Positions 20,543-32,401 of a DNA stretch of 64,000 nt are shown here, one piece after another. The notes under the pieces are model-generated. The model made no database searches, was not told the DNA's origin, and worked only from the letters and a program-made list of their open reading frames with translations. Made by a program: the position numbers and the translations under genes. Source of the stretch: Mesocentrotus franciscanus (Eukaryota; Echinodermata; Echinoidea; Camarodonta; Strongylocentrotidae); assembly GCA_037976565.1 (NCBI GenBank), contig CP137684.1:23983010-24047009 (forward strand). Reading direction: 5' to 3'. Positions within the stretch are counted from its first letter, which is position 1. Each line of letters starts with the position of its first letter.

Positions 20543-21266
20543 TAATCTAAGCAATTCTTTATTGCGGTCGCTAACTTCACACACGCGCGCGGGCACCCGC
20601 ACGCGCCCCACCGTTGGTACCGATGCAATTGCAATTGTATTGTGCAGGACATGTAGTTTGCCGTGAATCCCGTGAGAAAGTGAATATTATAAGTCTTCGT
20701 TTATCGTTTTTAGGAAAAATAGTCCAAAAAAGATAAGAAAATTGACACGAAACAGGTAAGAAACATAATGACTTTTAAATCATGACCATTATTTGAACAA
20801 TTGATGAAGATTTAGTCGATTTTTGGTATGTTTTAGTAGGGTATCTCCTAGACCGAAAATTTCTGTCTCTTTCGTTCGTTGGCCTCTGATTTGGGTAGGG
20901 TCGGCTCCTCTCTTTAGAGACAGCACAGGAGCCGACCATTGGCGCTCCTGTGCAAACTCGGTGGAACGGATCTGGCCACCAAATTCCGGCCAAACTTTTG
21001 GACTAAAATGTCACTTTAGCGGATTCATATCCGATGCATAAACCTTTGCTTATCTTTAAACCTGGGTTTAAGTTTAGACTAGACTTAATTAAACCAGGGT
21101 TTACGAAACGGCCCCCCTATTGACAAAAATAACGGTCTGCGCTATTTTCAAATTTCCGGGGCAAAGAAAAAAACATTTAGTGCTCACTGCACCCCCTTCC
21201 CCACTGAGCGAAAATAACGGTCGGCGCGATTTTCAAATTTCCGGCCCGCCCTATTGGAAAATCCTG
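20543..21266 (+). other. intron 2 sequence before the duplicated segment
   Basis: Unannotated intronic sequence with a CpG-rich patch (about 20575-20615) and two copies of a degenerate motif aaataacggtc-gcgc (21128 and 21208). An open frame of about 70 residues on each strand near 20775-21041 shows no family motif and is not called. Confidence 0.5.
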
Positions 21267-21413
21267 GATCCGCCACTGGTAGGCCTATGTCTATGAATGT
21301 CTTCTTTGCATTTATAGTTACTGCTATAACTGTTAGCATAAAGCAAGCAACTGAGTAGGTTATAAGAGCAACTTTTGTTCAAAGAGTAAGAATAAAATTA
21401 GTAAACAGGTAAT

Positions 21414-21522
21414 ACGAAACCGTCATAAGGACAATTCAACGACATCCCACTGAAACATGTGCTATAAATACTCACGTTTCATTTGGATGTCGGTGAACTT
21501 AATTGTACTTATGACAGTTTTG
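21414..21522. mobile_element. hairpin MITE, right copy
   Basis: Partner of 12051-12158, with the same arms and loop. Confidence 0.75.
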
Positions 21523-22029
21523 TGAAACTCTGCCCGGTCTATTCCGGGAGGGGGCTCACTGAGAAGACTTTGCAGCGTTAAAGCAACAACTAATAAGGAT
21601 ATACGTGTATGGTGGGGTGACCAAAGTATACAGATTTATTTTTTTAATACAAAGAAATGTGATATTGTATCACTGATATCTCATATTTTATACAAAGTTT
21701 TTGAATATAAATTGGTGCAAATACAAAATTTATAGTAAAATAATTCTGGAGATATCGCATCCTCGAAATTCGATGTCAGATTGGCATGCACTGCAATTGA
21801 CGAAAAGTCATTGGTTACAGACTTGCAAAGGGAAATGCTATTTGTATATTTTTGATTTGAGTATTTTTTGTGATATTCCAGAATATGATGTAGCTTGTAT
21901 TTATAACCAAAAATGTTTTTCATGGATGTAATAGATTGTGATTCTCTCTCTTTCCCTTCTTTACTATGCTTCTCTCTGTAATAATATCCTCTCCAATCTA
22001 TCCCTATCTATCCCTATCTATCTCTTTTT

Positions 22030-22049
22030 CCAACTAAAATTTTAGTTGG
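22030..22049. repeat. perfect 20-bp palindrome, right copy
   Basis: Partner of 11523-11542 with no base changed. Confidence 0.85.
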
Positions 22050-22448
22050 ACCCTTTTTTTCCCGTTCTAATTAACTGCTTATCATCCTAATTTCGCTCCC
22101 TTCTTCATTCTCTACTCTCTATCTCTCTCTCTCTTTCATTTGTCACACTTTCTTATAAATTTGTAAGTAAGTTATTTAAAGGGACCTATAGTATTACAAG
22201 CTTCGCTTCTCTTTTGGGTCCCCCCACACTTGCTCTTGAGCTTGAAGCAAACAAGAATATTTTTTTCTCTTTCATCATTTTATGATACAGGCTATGTTGT
22301 ATAATATAGTTATTAAGATGTTATAATCTCTGAAATGTATACTTGTGTTTTCAATTGTATTATGTTTTGCACTTATTATGTTAAAATTGTTTGAGATGTG
22401 TGGAAATAAATAAATAAACTTGAAAACTTGAATCTTGATGTGGCAACT

Positions 22449-22892
22449 GCAATCTGATTTTGACTTTCTGTGCAGATCTAGCATGCTCTGTGATAGTTGA
22501 CCATAGATACTTGAATTGATCAACGGTTTAAAGCTGTTCTCTTCCAATCTTAAATGTTACATTCTCACCAGAACCCATCTTTAGAGTCTTGCTTTTCTCA
22601 GCACTGATTTTCATGCCAAGATTTCTTTTTGTAATCTTGTATTAAAGGGAACATATGTTGTTCCAGCAATTAGGTCGATGTCATCGGCATCGTCATCTCA
22701 GATTGATAACACATAATCCACCTTTGCTGGCTGATCCTTCTATTAAAACCTTCAAGAGATTCTGTCATGATATGTTCCAAGAATATATCGAACATGGTGG
22801 GTGACATCAAACAACTTTGCCTGATGCCAACATTGGTAGCAAAGTAAGCAAACCAATCACTAAGCTCATCTTCATGTAAGCCTTCAAAGTGT
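22449..22892 (-). pseudogene. reverse transcriptase relic, right copy
   Basis: Partner of 10683-11124 with the same frameshifts, so the element was already dead before the two copies separated. Confidence 0.8.
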
Positions 22893-22998
22893 AAACGTGT
22901 AAAATATAGGAATGTGATATTTCATTAAAAAAATTCTTTTTTAATGTAATATGAAAGTTCTTTATTTATATTCACATATATATAACTATTTTGTCTAG

Positions 22999-23166
22999 CT
23001 TCAAGATGACTATGACCTCTCAGGTAACAACGGAGGATCCCTTCTTCAAGCCTTAAAGAGCAGACTAAACAGGACAGACTCGGAATTGAGTGAAACAAAT
23101 CCAATAGCAGCGTTGAAGATCACTTGGGAAGGTATCCAGCCGCCTGGATCACAACCGGGACAGGAG
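22999..23166 (+). CDS. NIDO-domain exon 3, middle-contig copy
   Basis: Same exon as 10407-10574, acceptor ttgtctag and donor gtaaga, phase 0-0. Here it follows exon 2 (18193-18363) in frame, giving the junction KLFYQ-LQDDYD. It encodes two further recognisable stretches, LNRTDSELSE and AALKITWEG, before the QPGQE end. Confidence 0.9.
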
Positions 23167-23505
23167 GTAAGACTAGAAACATGGGGTGGTATTCACATAA
23201 GTTAAGCCGGGACTAAGTCCAGACTAAACAAGAATTTTAGTTCACACTTCTATGGAATGCTAGGTTTCATCTTACTCCTTCAATATTCATGACAAAGATG
23301 ATCTACCAAAGACTTTATTGAAATTCAGTTCGTTCTCATATTATCTTTTTCTTCCCATTTCATTGCAAAATTATTTTTTTGGACACTTATCATTGCAGGA
23401 TTAAAATAATCTGTACAGGGTAAATGAGTTGGCAACAGGCACTCCATAAAAGTGTGGACTAAGTTAAGCAATACCACCCATGTACCACAGGCGAGGTAGT
23501 ATTAT

Positions 23506-23671
23506 AGATATAGTGACTGCTATGAGGGAATAGTTGTTTTTATAGGCTCAAGGGGACGTTGAATCTTGTTATCACCCCGAGGCGTGCCGAGGGGTGATAG
23601 CAAGATGCAACGTCCCCGAGTGCCTATAAAAACGACTATTATCCTCGAATATTAAAGCAGTCATTATATCT
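23506..23671. mobile_element. palindromic MITE, right copy
   Basis: Partner of 9901-10067. Confidence 0.8.
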
Positions 23672-24809
23672 TTATATACTGTAAAAAGAGCCAAAGAATA
23701 CATTTGCGACTTACCAATCCTGGGGTCCTCACATTTAAAAATCATCATCAAACTTCGGAATTCGGCAGTTTGTTTACGCTATCAAGGTCTGTGGAATATT
23801 GATAACTTGCAGTTGCAGGTAGTCTTTGAATATTTTTACGGAGAATTTCATGGAATTTTCGGTGTTCTTGCTGCCCGCAGAATTAATCAAGTCTTGTAAT
23901 TGATCATCACCAAGAAGTTAAAATCTAGGAAGAGTCGCTTCAGCCATTTTTACCTTCTTTGGACATAAAATAAAGTTTAGAAAGTAAAAAATTGCACACA
24001 CACTGTGTGAACATGAACTATTACGGTAACCGTTACTGGCATTGTTCGTTTCTTTACGGGAATGGCTAAAATCACGACTCAATTTAGACCAATCAGATGG
24101 ATACATTTCTAAAGAGAGGTATATAACACTTTCTATTGACTTCGTGTATGCATGATAGTTAGAAATTCTGCGAAAATACATGCTTGATAAAGTAATCAAA
24201 TTTTTTTACTCAAGCATCGGGGATCATTTTCTTTAACGAATAACATGGTTCCTGTTGTTCGCTAGCAATCACGTTTATAGAAACGGCCATTATCATGTTT
24301 ACCTGTATCAATAATTACAAACTTTGCTTCAGTTTCCCCTATAGTTTAAGTGAGTCTCGATCAACGGGGCGAGGTATTGATGTTCGATCTTTTGTGTGCC
24401 ATATTATAGAGGTTGAACAGGTTGACTGTAAGAGTGATAACGAACAGTCAAACCATTTTTAGGACATTGAGCCTCGCTCTCTCTCTCTCTCTTCATTCAT
24501 AACCCGGTTTACCAGTCTTTTCTAGACGTCACTAACAAAAGAATACCTCTCCCTCCTAATTGTCTCTACTTCTCTCCTAACAATATCAGGTAATCCTATA
24601 TAAGACGAAACCAAACGAAAAGTGCTCCCTCACTTTCTTTTTTGTTTAGAACTATATCCTTTCAAACCAAATAGTCTATTTCAGGACTACCGACATGTTG
24701 TAACAACAACCTTAATATTATTTTTCTCCTTTATCAAAACTCCACCTTCTCTTTATTCATTTTTAAGGCAGTAAATGACTTTCTCTTTTGATAAAATGCT
24801 CAAAGTTCT

Positions 24810-24990
24810 GATTTCCCATGGAATAGATGTGTCTAGTTGATACGTCGATCACCTGGCTGTGATTAAGATATGGTTCGATGTTCAAGTCCCTTCCCAGTAA
24901 TAAGTTCCTTTGGCAATACATTTATCTGCATTTTTCACTCTTCACCCACACCCAGGTGTTGTAAATTGGTACCTAGTAGGAATTCATTGT
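24810..24990 (+). mobile_element. degenerate tRNA-derived SINE, right copy
   Basis: Partner of 8580-8760, with the head first on the plus strand and the body motif cctttggcaatacatttatc near 24908. Confidence 0.55.
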
Positions 24991-25010
24991 TAATGCTTTT
25001 AGTGCCTTAA

Positions 25011-25701
25011 GCTACAGTCCCATATACGTCCCGGACCGTCCCGGACCATCCCGGACCCCATCCAGGGTGATCCGGGATTCGGTCCGTGTTGACACCGTGT
25101 TGGCACCGGGGTGGTCCTGGATGGTCCTGGATGGTCCTGGGCGGTCTGGGAGTCGACCCCGGATGTTTTGACGGTCAAAAACTGCCGGGGTGGTCCGGGA
25201 CGGTCCGGGACAATAGTTTAATCCGGGGTGATCCGTGTAGCCACCGTGCTGGGTCCGGGGTCATCCGTAGTGGCGCCGGGGCGGTCCGTGTTGATCCGTG
25301 GCAGTCCGGGAGTGAGTTATTGACCCCGGATCACCCCGGCGCCCCTACGGATGATCCCGGACCCAGCACGGTGGCGACACGGATCACCCTGGACCAGCAC
25401 GTGTTGGCACCGGGATGGTCCGGTGTCATCCGTGTTGGCACCGTGTTGGCACCGGGGTGGTCCGGACAGTCCGTGGCGGCTCCGTGCTGGGTCTGGAATG
25501 ATCTGTACTGCTGCCGGGGCTATGCCCGGACGGTCCGGGCGGTCCGTAGTGGTACCATGTTGGGTCCGGGAGACGGTCGGCGGTTGCGATTTTTGAACAA
25601 AACATCCCGGACCATCCCGGATCACCCCAGACCATGGTCCGGGATGGTCCAGAGTGGTCCGTGCTCGTCCGTGCTGGTCCGGCTTTATATGGGACTGGGG
25701 C
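25011..25701. mobile_element. GC-rich TTAA-flanked foldback element, right copy
   Basis: Partner of 7866-8557, with TTAA at 25007-25010 and 25702-25705. It differs from the left copy by several substitutions and short indels in the ggtccggggtgatcc units, making it one of the more variable places between the two arms. Confidence 0.8.
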
Positions 25702-25822
25702 TTAAGGGCAGCTACACTTTAGCCAGGGTAATAATAGCATTTTTGTAGGCGCATCAAGCACCCCTAGGATAAATACTTGCGCAATATAAATGTAGCTATT
25801 TTCATTATCATTTATTATATAG

Positions 25823-26047
25823 ACAAATACCTACCAGGCTGTGGTATTCACCGACGGCGAACAGACCGGGATAATGATGAACTACCAGGCAGGGGACCTT
25901 CAATGGCATACTAGTTCAAAACCATTACCAGCACGAGTCGGATACAATAACATTGACGAAGTAACGAATCTGTATGTAGATACAGATCAGGATACGATTT
26001 TGAATAGTTTTCGAAGAGACTTGGTCACAGGAAATACGGGTCAGACG
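25823..26047 (+). CDS. NIDO-domain exon 4, middle-contig copy
   Basis: Acceptor ttatatag, donor gtaagc, 225 nt, phase 0-0, identical in protein to 7520-7744. Together exons 1-4 give a NIDO region of about 230 residues, a plausible size. The TDG turn, the DLQW strand and the ARVGY strand are intact. Confidence 0.93.
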
Positions 26048-26468
26048 GTAAGCTGTTCTTATCTGTTTAACACTTTCAGGACAAGGGTTTATGGAGAGCT
26101 AAATTGATCACATAGTATGTTCTTCAAATTGGCAGCAATTATATTGTATGATAATGCTACATTATAGAATAAAATGTATCCGATTGATACACTTTAAATA
26201 AACAACAAACCTGAGATGAATACGGAATACAAATAGAGTCAATTGTATCTTTGCAAAAGTCACATGTGATCCAATTAGTTAGGTCTATGAATTATATGAG
26301 TGTCCATATTTTTATTCCCCTTTTACAAGATGCAGATTAACTAAAAAATGTGTTTCACAGTATTATATTTTGTGCTAAGAGTTGCTGTCCAGTCATACAT
26401 GGAGTTGTAGTTTGCATTAAGGATCGGTTTACTTTAAACTTGTTGTTGTGTGATATTCGTACACTCAG

Positions 26469-26685
26469 GGCAGCTACATTTATCGCCTAGACCTCAATGG
26501 TGCCAATTTTGTCAACCCATGTGTTGAGTGTCTGAAGTGGTATGAGAATGACCTCAGCGTGACCTACAACTATTCCGATGCATCTGTGTGCCCTTGTTCA
26601 AGGAAACAAGCTGCACGTGACGTCAACTTCAGAACATGTACTTTTCCCAGGGGCAACGATCCTGATTTTAGTAGTTCCAGTTATA
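26469..26685 (+). CDS. NIDO end / AMOP start exon 5, middle-contig copy
   Basis: Acceptor acactcag, donor gtaagt, 217 nt, phases 0-1. Same protein as 6883-7099. Cysteines at the CVEC pair, the CPC triplet and RTC are all kept. Confidence 0.93.
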
Positions 26686-26778
26686 GTAAGTTCGAAAATA
26701 TTCCATAGTTCAAAGGCAAGATGACTGATTTGCTATAAATATTGTCCTGTTAACTTCAAACATGAACAGCAATTGAGG

Positions 26779-26968
26779 AGGCGCGATAGCTCAGTTGGTA
26801 GAGCAGTGGTCTCGTAATCCGGTGACCCGGGTTCGAAACCAAGTCGATGCGCTAGTGCCCTTTGGTAAGGCATTAATCCTCACTACCAGGTCCTCGGAGA
26901 GGACCTAAAGCCGTCGGCCGTCTGGCTGCTTACTTACAAGCATTTATGCTTTCTTAGCAGTCAGGTAA
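26779..26968 (+). mobile_element. tRNA-derived SINE, right copy
   Basis: Partner of 6600-6790. The head occupies about 26779-26852 and the body follows to about 26968. It sits about 95 bases after the exon 5 donor. Confidence 0.8.
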
Positions 26969-27301
26969 AATAACCATCACATCACAATTGCTGTCTACCA
27001 TGATGAATTATTATTTGCAACTTAATCCCCAAAATGATATATCATTAGAAGTAGTGTGTATATTATGCTGTTAAAGTCAACATTCGATTTAATAATAATC
27101 GATATATTGAAGTCGTGCTGTGAGATAACTGTTTTAGAAATTTTCTTTCAGCTTCGTATATCAAACACATGAAGCTATAATATTGATACATGACAGATGT
27201 ATTATAATTTAACTTGTCCTGATTTTTTCCAAAGAGGAAATTATTTTAGTTTCTCATGTAAAAGTTACTGTTAACGAAGATTAACATTATGATATCATTA
27301 T

Positions 27302-27386
27302 AATGATTTCAAAGTTCTTTTATCACATCCAAAAGCAAAATTTAAATGTAGCAGTTTCGATGTGATAAAAGAACTTTAAAATCATT
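27302..27386. repeat. 28-bp inverted repeat, right copy
   Basis: Partner of 6179-6263. Confidence 0.75.
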
Positions 27387-27531
27387 ATTACAACCAATCG
27401 GATGAAACTCTTTCATAATATAGGATAGCATAGTTATGGTAAAAAATAGAAAAGTGTAATGATTTATTTCAAAGTTGGGGTTCATCTCAATGTATGTGGC
27501 ATTTCCCTTTAATACTACATGTTAATATTAT

Positions 27532-27974
27532 CTACACCCCTATCCCTTCTCTAACCCATTGCTCAACACCTCCCTACCCCCTTCTTAATCCCTTCCCAAT
27601 CCCTTCCCTAACCCCTTTTCAACCCCCTACTCCCTCATAACCCCTTCCCAACACCCTACCCCATCTCTTTTCCCTTCTCCATATTCTACCCCCTCCATTA
27701 CCCCTTCCCTACTCACTCCCTAACCTTTTTTCAACCCCCTATTCCCTCCTAACCCCTTCCCCACACCCTACCCCATCCATTTTCCCTTCCCCACACCCTA
27801 CCCCGTCCCCTTTCCCACACCCTACCCCCCCTATCCCCTTCCATACTCCCACCCTAACCCCTTTTCAACCCTCTACTCCCTCCTAACTTCTTCCCCACAC
27901 CCTTATCCATCCCTTTTCCCTTCTCCACATTCTACCCCCATTTACCCCTTCCCAACCCCCTTCACCCACTTCAG
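27532..27974. repeat. C-rich minisatellite forming the exon 6 polypyrimidine tract
   Basis: In gene sense: runs of accccttccc and ctaccccctcc for about 430 bases, ending cccacttcag at the acceptor. Small indels distinguish it from 5594-6028, so its length varies between alleles. Confidence 0.85.
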
Positions 27975-28148
27975 GTTCAGTGAAATGCTTCCAGTCAACC
28001 ACGGATGGTGATGAGGGTTTCCGATGTAACTATATTAATGATGCTCTAGTCACAGACTACCAGAACCTATGGGAATCCAGCAATTTCCATGCACTCTTAC
28101 TTCCCAAATCTTTAAGGAGCAATGACGCCTTGTATGATGAATGGAAAA
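27975..28148 (+). CDS. AMOP middle exon 6, middle-contig copy
   Basis: A 174-nt phase 1-1 exon, same protein as 5420-5593. Its acceptor CAG is the last three bases of the C-rich minisatellite, and the donor is gtaagt at 28149. Confidence 0.9.
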
Positions 28149-28775
28149 GTAAGTTGCATTTATGTGTTTGGCGCACTCGTGGAAACGAGCTTGCATCTCT
28201 ATTTTATAGGTCATTGCTTTCTCTCTCTCTCTATATATACATGTATATATATTATACAATTCACTCCTATATTCATACGTATATATATAAATATGTGATA
28301 ATCTAAATAAATGAATCACATGTAACTGCCTTTGATCAATCATTTGGTTAAAATGAGCTGATGCCTGGTGAAGCTCAACACATTTTAGTACTAAACATAT
28401 TAACTTCCATGTGTATTCTACATGATATACGATATACACTGTATGTGCGTCACATTAGCAAACAGTAAAGTGTACCAATTACTTTAAAGATACTTTGTGT
28501 CCAGCTAGAATGTATAAAAATCAACCTAAAAACACCACCCGCATGCTATGGGCTAACAAAAAAGCAATAAAGTGTATGAAGAAACTAGAATATAGCTGCT
28601 CACTAGGAACCATATAGCTAGTTAGACTTATGTTCCGTTCGGGCCACGAATTTGTAAATCAAATTGCATCGATTAATCTACTCACAAGTTACATTTATGT
28701 TAATTAAACTGTATTCTACAGTAATATTTGAAGCCCATATTTTGAAAACCGGTATGTCATCTACGATTCTAGCTA

Positions 28776-29258
28776 GGACACCTACCCCCTGGACAACCAC
28801 CCTTTGGATAACCACCCCTAGGATAACCACCCTCAAGGAAAACTACTTCCTAGGGCAACCACCTCCTAGGGCAACCACCCCTAGGACAACCACCCTCCAG
28901 GACAACTACCCTCGGACAACAACCCGCCAGACAACTACCCCCTAGGACGACTACCCTCTAGGACAAATACGCCCGAACAACTACCCCAGACAACTACCCC
29001 TACGAAAACCACCTTCTAGGACAACTGCCCCCGGACAACTATCCTAGGGTAGTTGTCTGGGTAGTTGTCCGGGGTAGTTTTCTTGGAGGGTGGTTGTCCT
29101 AGTGGGTAGGTGTCTGGGGTAGTTGTCTGGGGGTAGATGTCCGGATAGTTGTCCTAGAGGGTGGTTGCCCTAGAGGTAGTTGTCCTAGAAGGTAGTTGTC
29201 CTAGAGGGTGGTTATCTTAGGGTGGATAACCAGTGTGGTTGTCCAGGGGTAGGTGTCC
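28776..29258. repeat. foldback element, right copy
   Basis: Partner of 4304-4794, a few bases shorter, with repeat units gained and lost in both halves. Confidence 0.8.
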
Positions 29259-29381
29259 GGATATGGTCGTCTACACAAGGATACACTGACATACATAACA
29301 AAATATTATGGGTGATTGGTACACTGTAAAAGACGGCTTAATGCAGAAATATTTTATCCTGAAATCCATTCAATGTTATAG

Positions 29382-29504
29382 GTGAGGACGTCGTACCTAG
29401 ACAAATGTGTTGTGAAAGGGCTATACTGAGTGAGGGATTTTGTGATCTTTATGAGGAGCGTCGCCCGCAGGCTAGCTGTGACGGATATTTCCCGCCCAAT
29501 GGTG
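29382..29504 (+). CDS. AMOP C-terminal exon 7, middle-contig copy
   Basis: Acceptor gttatag, donor gtgagt, 123 nt, phase 1-1, same protein as 4058-4180. It is the last exon on this contig. Its phase-1 end needs the VWD exon found only on the left contig (1657-1862), which supplies CT to make Ala. Confidence 0.93.
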
Positions 29505-30375
29505 GTGAGTTCTTTGTCTATTACTAGAATTAACCAATATAGCAGTTCATTGCCTCTTTTTTGGAACTTTTTGAAAAATACATGCTGATCGATGCAGAAT
29601 GCTAATTGTACATCTAGTAGGAATTATACATTATCCATGAGCAGAAATAAAAAAGAAAAAAAAGTTTGAGTCAACTTCTGATGCAACAACTTAATTGTAC
29701 ATGACCGTTAAAGTCTTTTAATGTTGATGTATACAACAGAATAGCCTTTTGATAAAGACCACCTGCCTATAATGTAGACGGCTTTTGTAAAGATCTCCTT
29801 GAATGATCTTTATAAGTATGATTCACTTTATCATTATTTTTGATATCATTATCATTATTAATCTCATTATTATTATTATCATTGTTATCTATTATTATTG
29901 TCATTATTATTATCATTATTAATTTTGTTATTAAAGTTGATATATGTTTAGAAGAGCCCTAAATATGAAGATATTCATATCTAAAGAAAGCTTATAAGCC
30001 GTACAATGAGCTTAAATGACATTCAAACAATATAACACTTCCGTACAAGCGAAATTAGGGTGAAAGCATCACCCTATTCTCTGGGACAAATTTGCCCTAT
30101 TGTCAACAGAAACGGCCTTTAGCTGCGACGTCGGAAAAGGGAGGCGTGGCTTGTGGTCCACTTCCGGGTATCTATTAAAATGCATGTATAACTTTTAATT
30201 ATAAGGCTGGAAAGACAAGCTTCAACTTATGTGTTATGTTTCCTTACTAGAATAAATTATAATACAACATCGTTTGTAATTTACTTCTCATTATCATTTC
30301 TATCTTGATATTATAAGAAATGTATTGTTTGTGAAAAAAACGGGTTAAACTACGGCTGTGTCCCCGGCTGCGTCA

Positions 30376-30508
30376 TTTTTCTGCGGCACAGATTGGGGCT
30401 TTTTTAAAAAGAGGTCTTGATTTAACCGTAACCCTAACCCTAACCCTAACCCTAAACTTTCCCATAGGCTCAACACGCACCTAACCCCAATCTGTGCCGC
30501 AGAAAAAT
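30376..30508. mobile_element. telomere-motif hairpin element, right copy
   Basis: Partner of 3048-3185, with the CCCTAA run at 30425-30456. Confidence 0.8.
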
Positions 30509-30774
30509 AACGCTCCCCGGCTGTGTCGTGCAGTAAGCCTGCATATATGGAGATTTGGGAGCCGATTTTACCACCATGTAGTTTCACTTTGACATATCAG
30601 ACACTCAGACAGAGATTTTAGGCCTACCTCTTCCACTATGGACAAAAAACAGTTAATATTGATTAAATCATTATTATGATTAAAATAAAATTCAAACAAA
30701 TCGAAGAATATTTCATTTAGTCGATCGTATCATGGGCTAGATAAGCTGGAAAAATCGAGGCGATTCTGTTGTTG

Positions 30775-31274
30775 NNNNNNNNNNNNNNNNNNNNNNNNNN
30801 NNNNNNNNNNNNNNNNNNNNNNNNNNNNNNNNNNNNNNNNNNNNNNNNNNNNNNNNNNNNNNNNNNNNNNNNNNNNNNNNNNNNNNNNNNNNNNNNNNNN
30901 NNNNNNNNNNNNNNNNNNNNNNNNNNNNNNNNNNNNNNNNNNNNNNNNNNNNNNNNNNNNNNNNNNNNNNNNNNNNNNNNNNNNNNNNNNNNNNNNNNNN
31001 NNNNNNNNNNNNNNNNNNNNNNNNNNNNNNNNNNNNNNNNNNNNNNNNNNNNNNNNNNNNNNNNNNNNNNNNNNNNNNNNNNNNNNNNNNNNNNNNNNNN
31101 NNNNNNNNNNNNNNNNNNNNNNNNNNNNNNNNNNNNNNNNNNNNNNNNNNNNNNNNNNNNNNNNNNNNNNNNNNNNNNNNNNNNNNNNNNNNNNNNNNNN
31201 NNNNNNNNNNNNNNNNNNNNNNNNNNNNNNNNNNNNNNNNNNNNNNNNNNNNNNNNNNNNNNNNNNNNNNNNNN
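30775..31274. other. assembly gap of 500 N
   Basis: A second placeholder gap of exactly 500 N. The flank at 30774 is intron 7 of the MUC4-like gene and the flank at 31275 is inside an EGF array unit, two places that should not be neighbours. Confidence 0.99.
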
Positions 31275-31388
31275 TTTTTTAGTTTCTTGTTCGCTCCTTA
31301 TCTACAATGTCTTGATAGCAAGGTGCAATTGCTTTACAAAAAAATGTACGAATATAGGTATGTCAATCGCTTTGACTGTGTATCTTAC

Positions 31389-31502
31389 TTGTTTCGCACA
31401 TAGTCCCAGTATAGCCCAGTACGCAGGCACAAGTGTAAGTGTTCACTCCATCAGTACAAGTTCCACCATTCATACAAGGATCAGGAGTACAATCGTCGAT
31501 AT
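31389..31502 (-). CDS. EGF exon, unit 1
   Basis: Encodes a 38-residue cbEGF domain: [15 protein letters not shown] then [17 protein letters not shown] and TMCET, with six cysteines. Calcium-site residues are N-I-D-D before the first Cys (N formed across the splice). The C-x-D-x4-Y-x-C pattern fits Asp/Asn hydroxylation, C-M-N-G-G-T-C fits O-fucosylation, and C-x-x-G-Y-T-G-x-x-C fits EOGT O-GlcNAc. The O-glucose serine is replaced by Pro. This is the unit nearest the gap. It has a unique silent Gly codon GGT, Tyr codon TAC, and a shortened intron just 5' of the exon. Confidence 0.93.
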
Positions 31503-32287
31503 CTGTGCAAATTGAGTTCCAAAGACAAGGGATAGAGACGAGAATAACATTTCATTTTTGACAAATATATTTTCATTTGGCGGATAACAGGAAAATCAAG
31601 AGACAAAACTGGCATTTTAAATGCAAATAAAGACAGTTTTAATTGAATTAGTTCATTTGTAAAGCCTTTAAAACATTATTTAAATGAAACAAATCAACTA
31701 AGTATCTCTTTTAATGTTTGTATCTTTTTAAAAAACGAGGCCTTAGCAAGAAAATAGATTTTGGAAAAAAAATCTCATCGTCTCATAAAACTTAGTGTGC
31801 CCCTGTCAGACTAAAAGGGTTACTGAAGCAAATTCCTTTCATTCGGGGGTGAAATGAATGTGAAAATAGACACTGCAGCGCCACAAATTGATTCGCTATA
31901 ATCATGAAACTCCATACCAGTCTTATCTTACTTGAAAACAAATCATTATTAATAAAGATCGTTGTGGTAATCACAATTTCAAATCTGTTCTGAAAGTACC
32001 ATGCACTCCCGTTTTCCATTTGTCTACTCGAAGTTGGGAAAAGCGTAGTTTCTTTCATTATTGCACCAATAGGTGAGACACCCTAAAATCGTTTGTCTGT
32101 ACTTTCATTCCTGTTGACTCTGAATTATGAAAAAACGTTCAAGATTCTCCTCACCAAAGACTTAAGGTTTCTTTCTTTTTAGTTTCTTGTTCGCTCCTTA
32201 TCTACAATGTCTTGATAAGCAAGGTGCAATTGCTTTAAAAAAATGTACAAATATAGGTATGTCAATCGCTTTGACTGTGTATCTTAC

Positions 32288-32401
32288 TTGTTTCGCACAT
32301 AGTCCCAGTATAGCCCAGTACGCAGGCACAAGTATAAGTGTTCACTCCATCAGTACAAGTTCCCCCATTCATACAAGGATCAGGAGTACAATCGTCGATA
32401 T
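32288..32401 (-). CDS. EGF exon, unit 2
   Basis: Same peptide; unique silent Gly codon GGG and Tyr codon TAT. The 5' intron border is shortened (gttcgaaagagatgag on the plus strand). Confidence 0.92.

Larger units (their letters stand above)
21267..30774. repeat. right arm of 9.5-kb inverted duplication
   Basis: Reverse complement of 2778-12306. In gene sense this arm carries exons 3-7. Exon proteins are identical between arms, while minisatellites and foldback elements differ by small indels, as expected of two alleles. Confidence 0.9.

Noticed and set aside
26779..26852. A functional tRNA-Thr(CGT) gene.
   Set aside because: A and B boxes are good but the acceptor and anticodon stems do not pair and a SINE body follows directly.
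2778..30774. A genuine large biological palindrome.
   Set aside because: Both overlap ends coincide with contig ends, which is the signature of an unmerged overlap; kept as a finding about assembly instead.
31792..32058. Second open frame per array unit (about 60-88 residues, minus strand, containing FEIVITTTIFINNDLF), bounded by a possible donor caa|gtaaga, as a second conserved exon.
   Set aside because: Single-base indels break the frame in several units (for example near 31995, 35585 and 40072), it has no cysteines or family motif, and it is no better conserved than surrounding intron.
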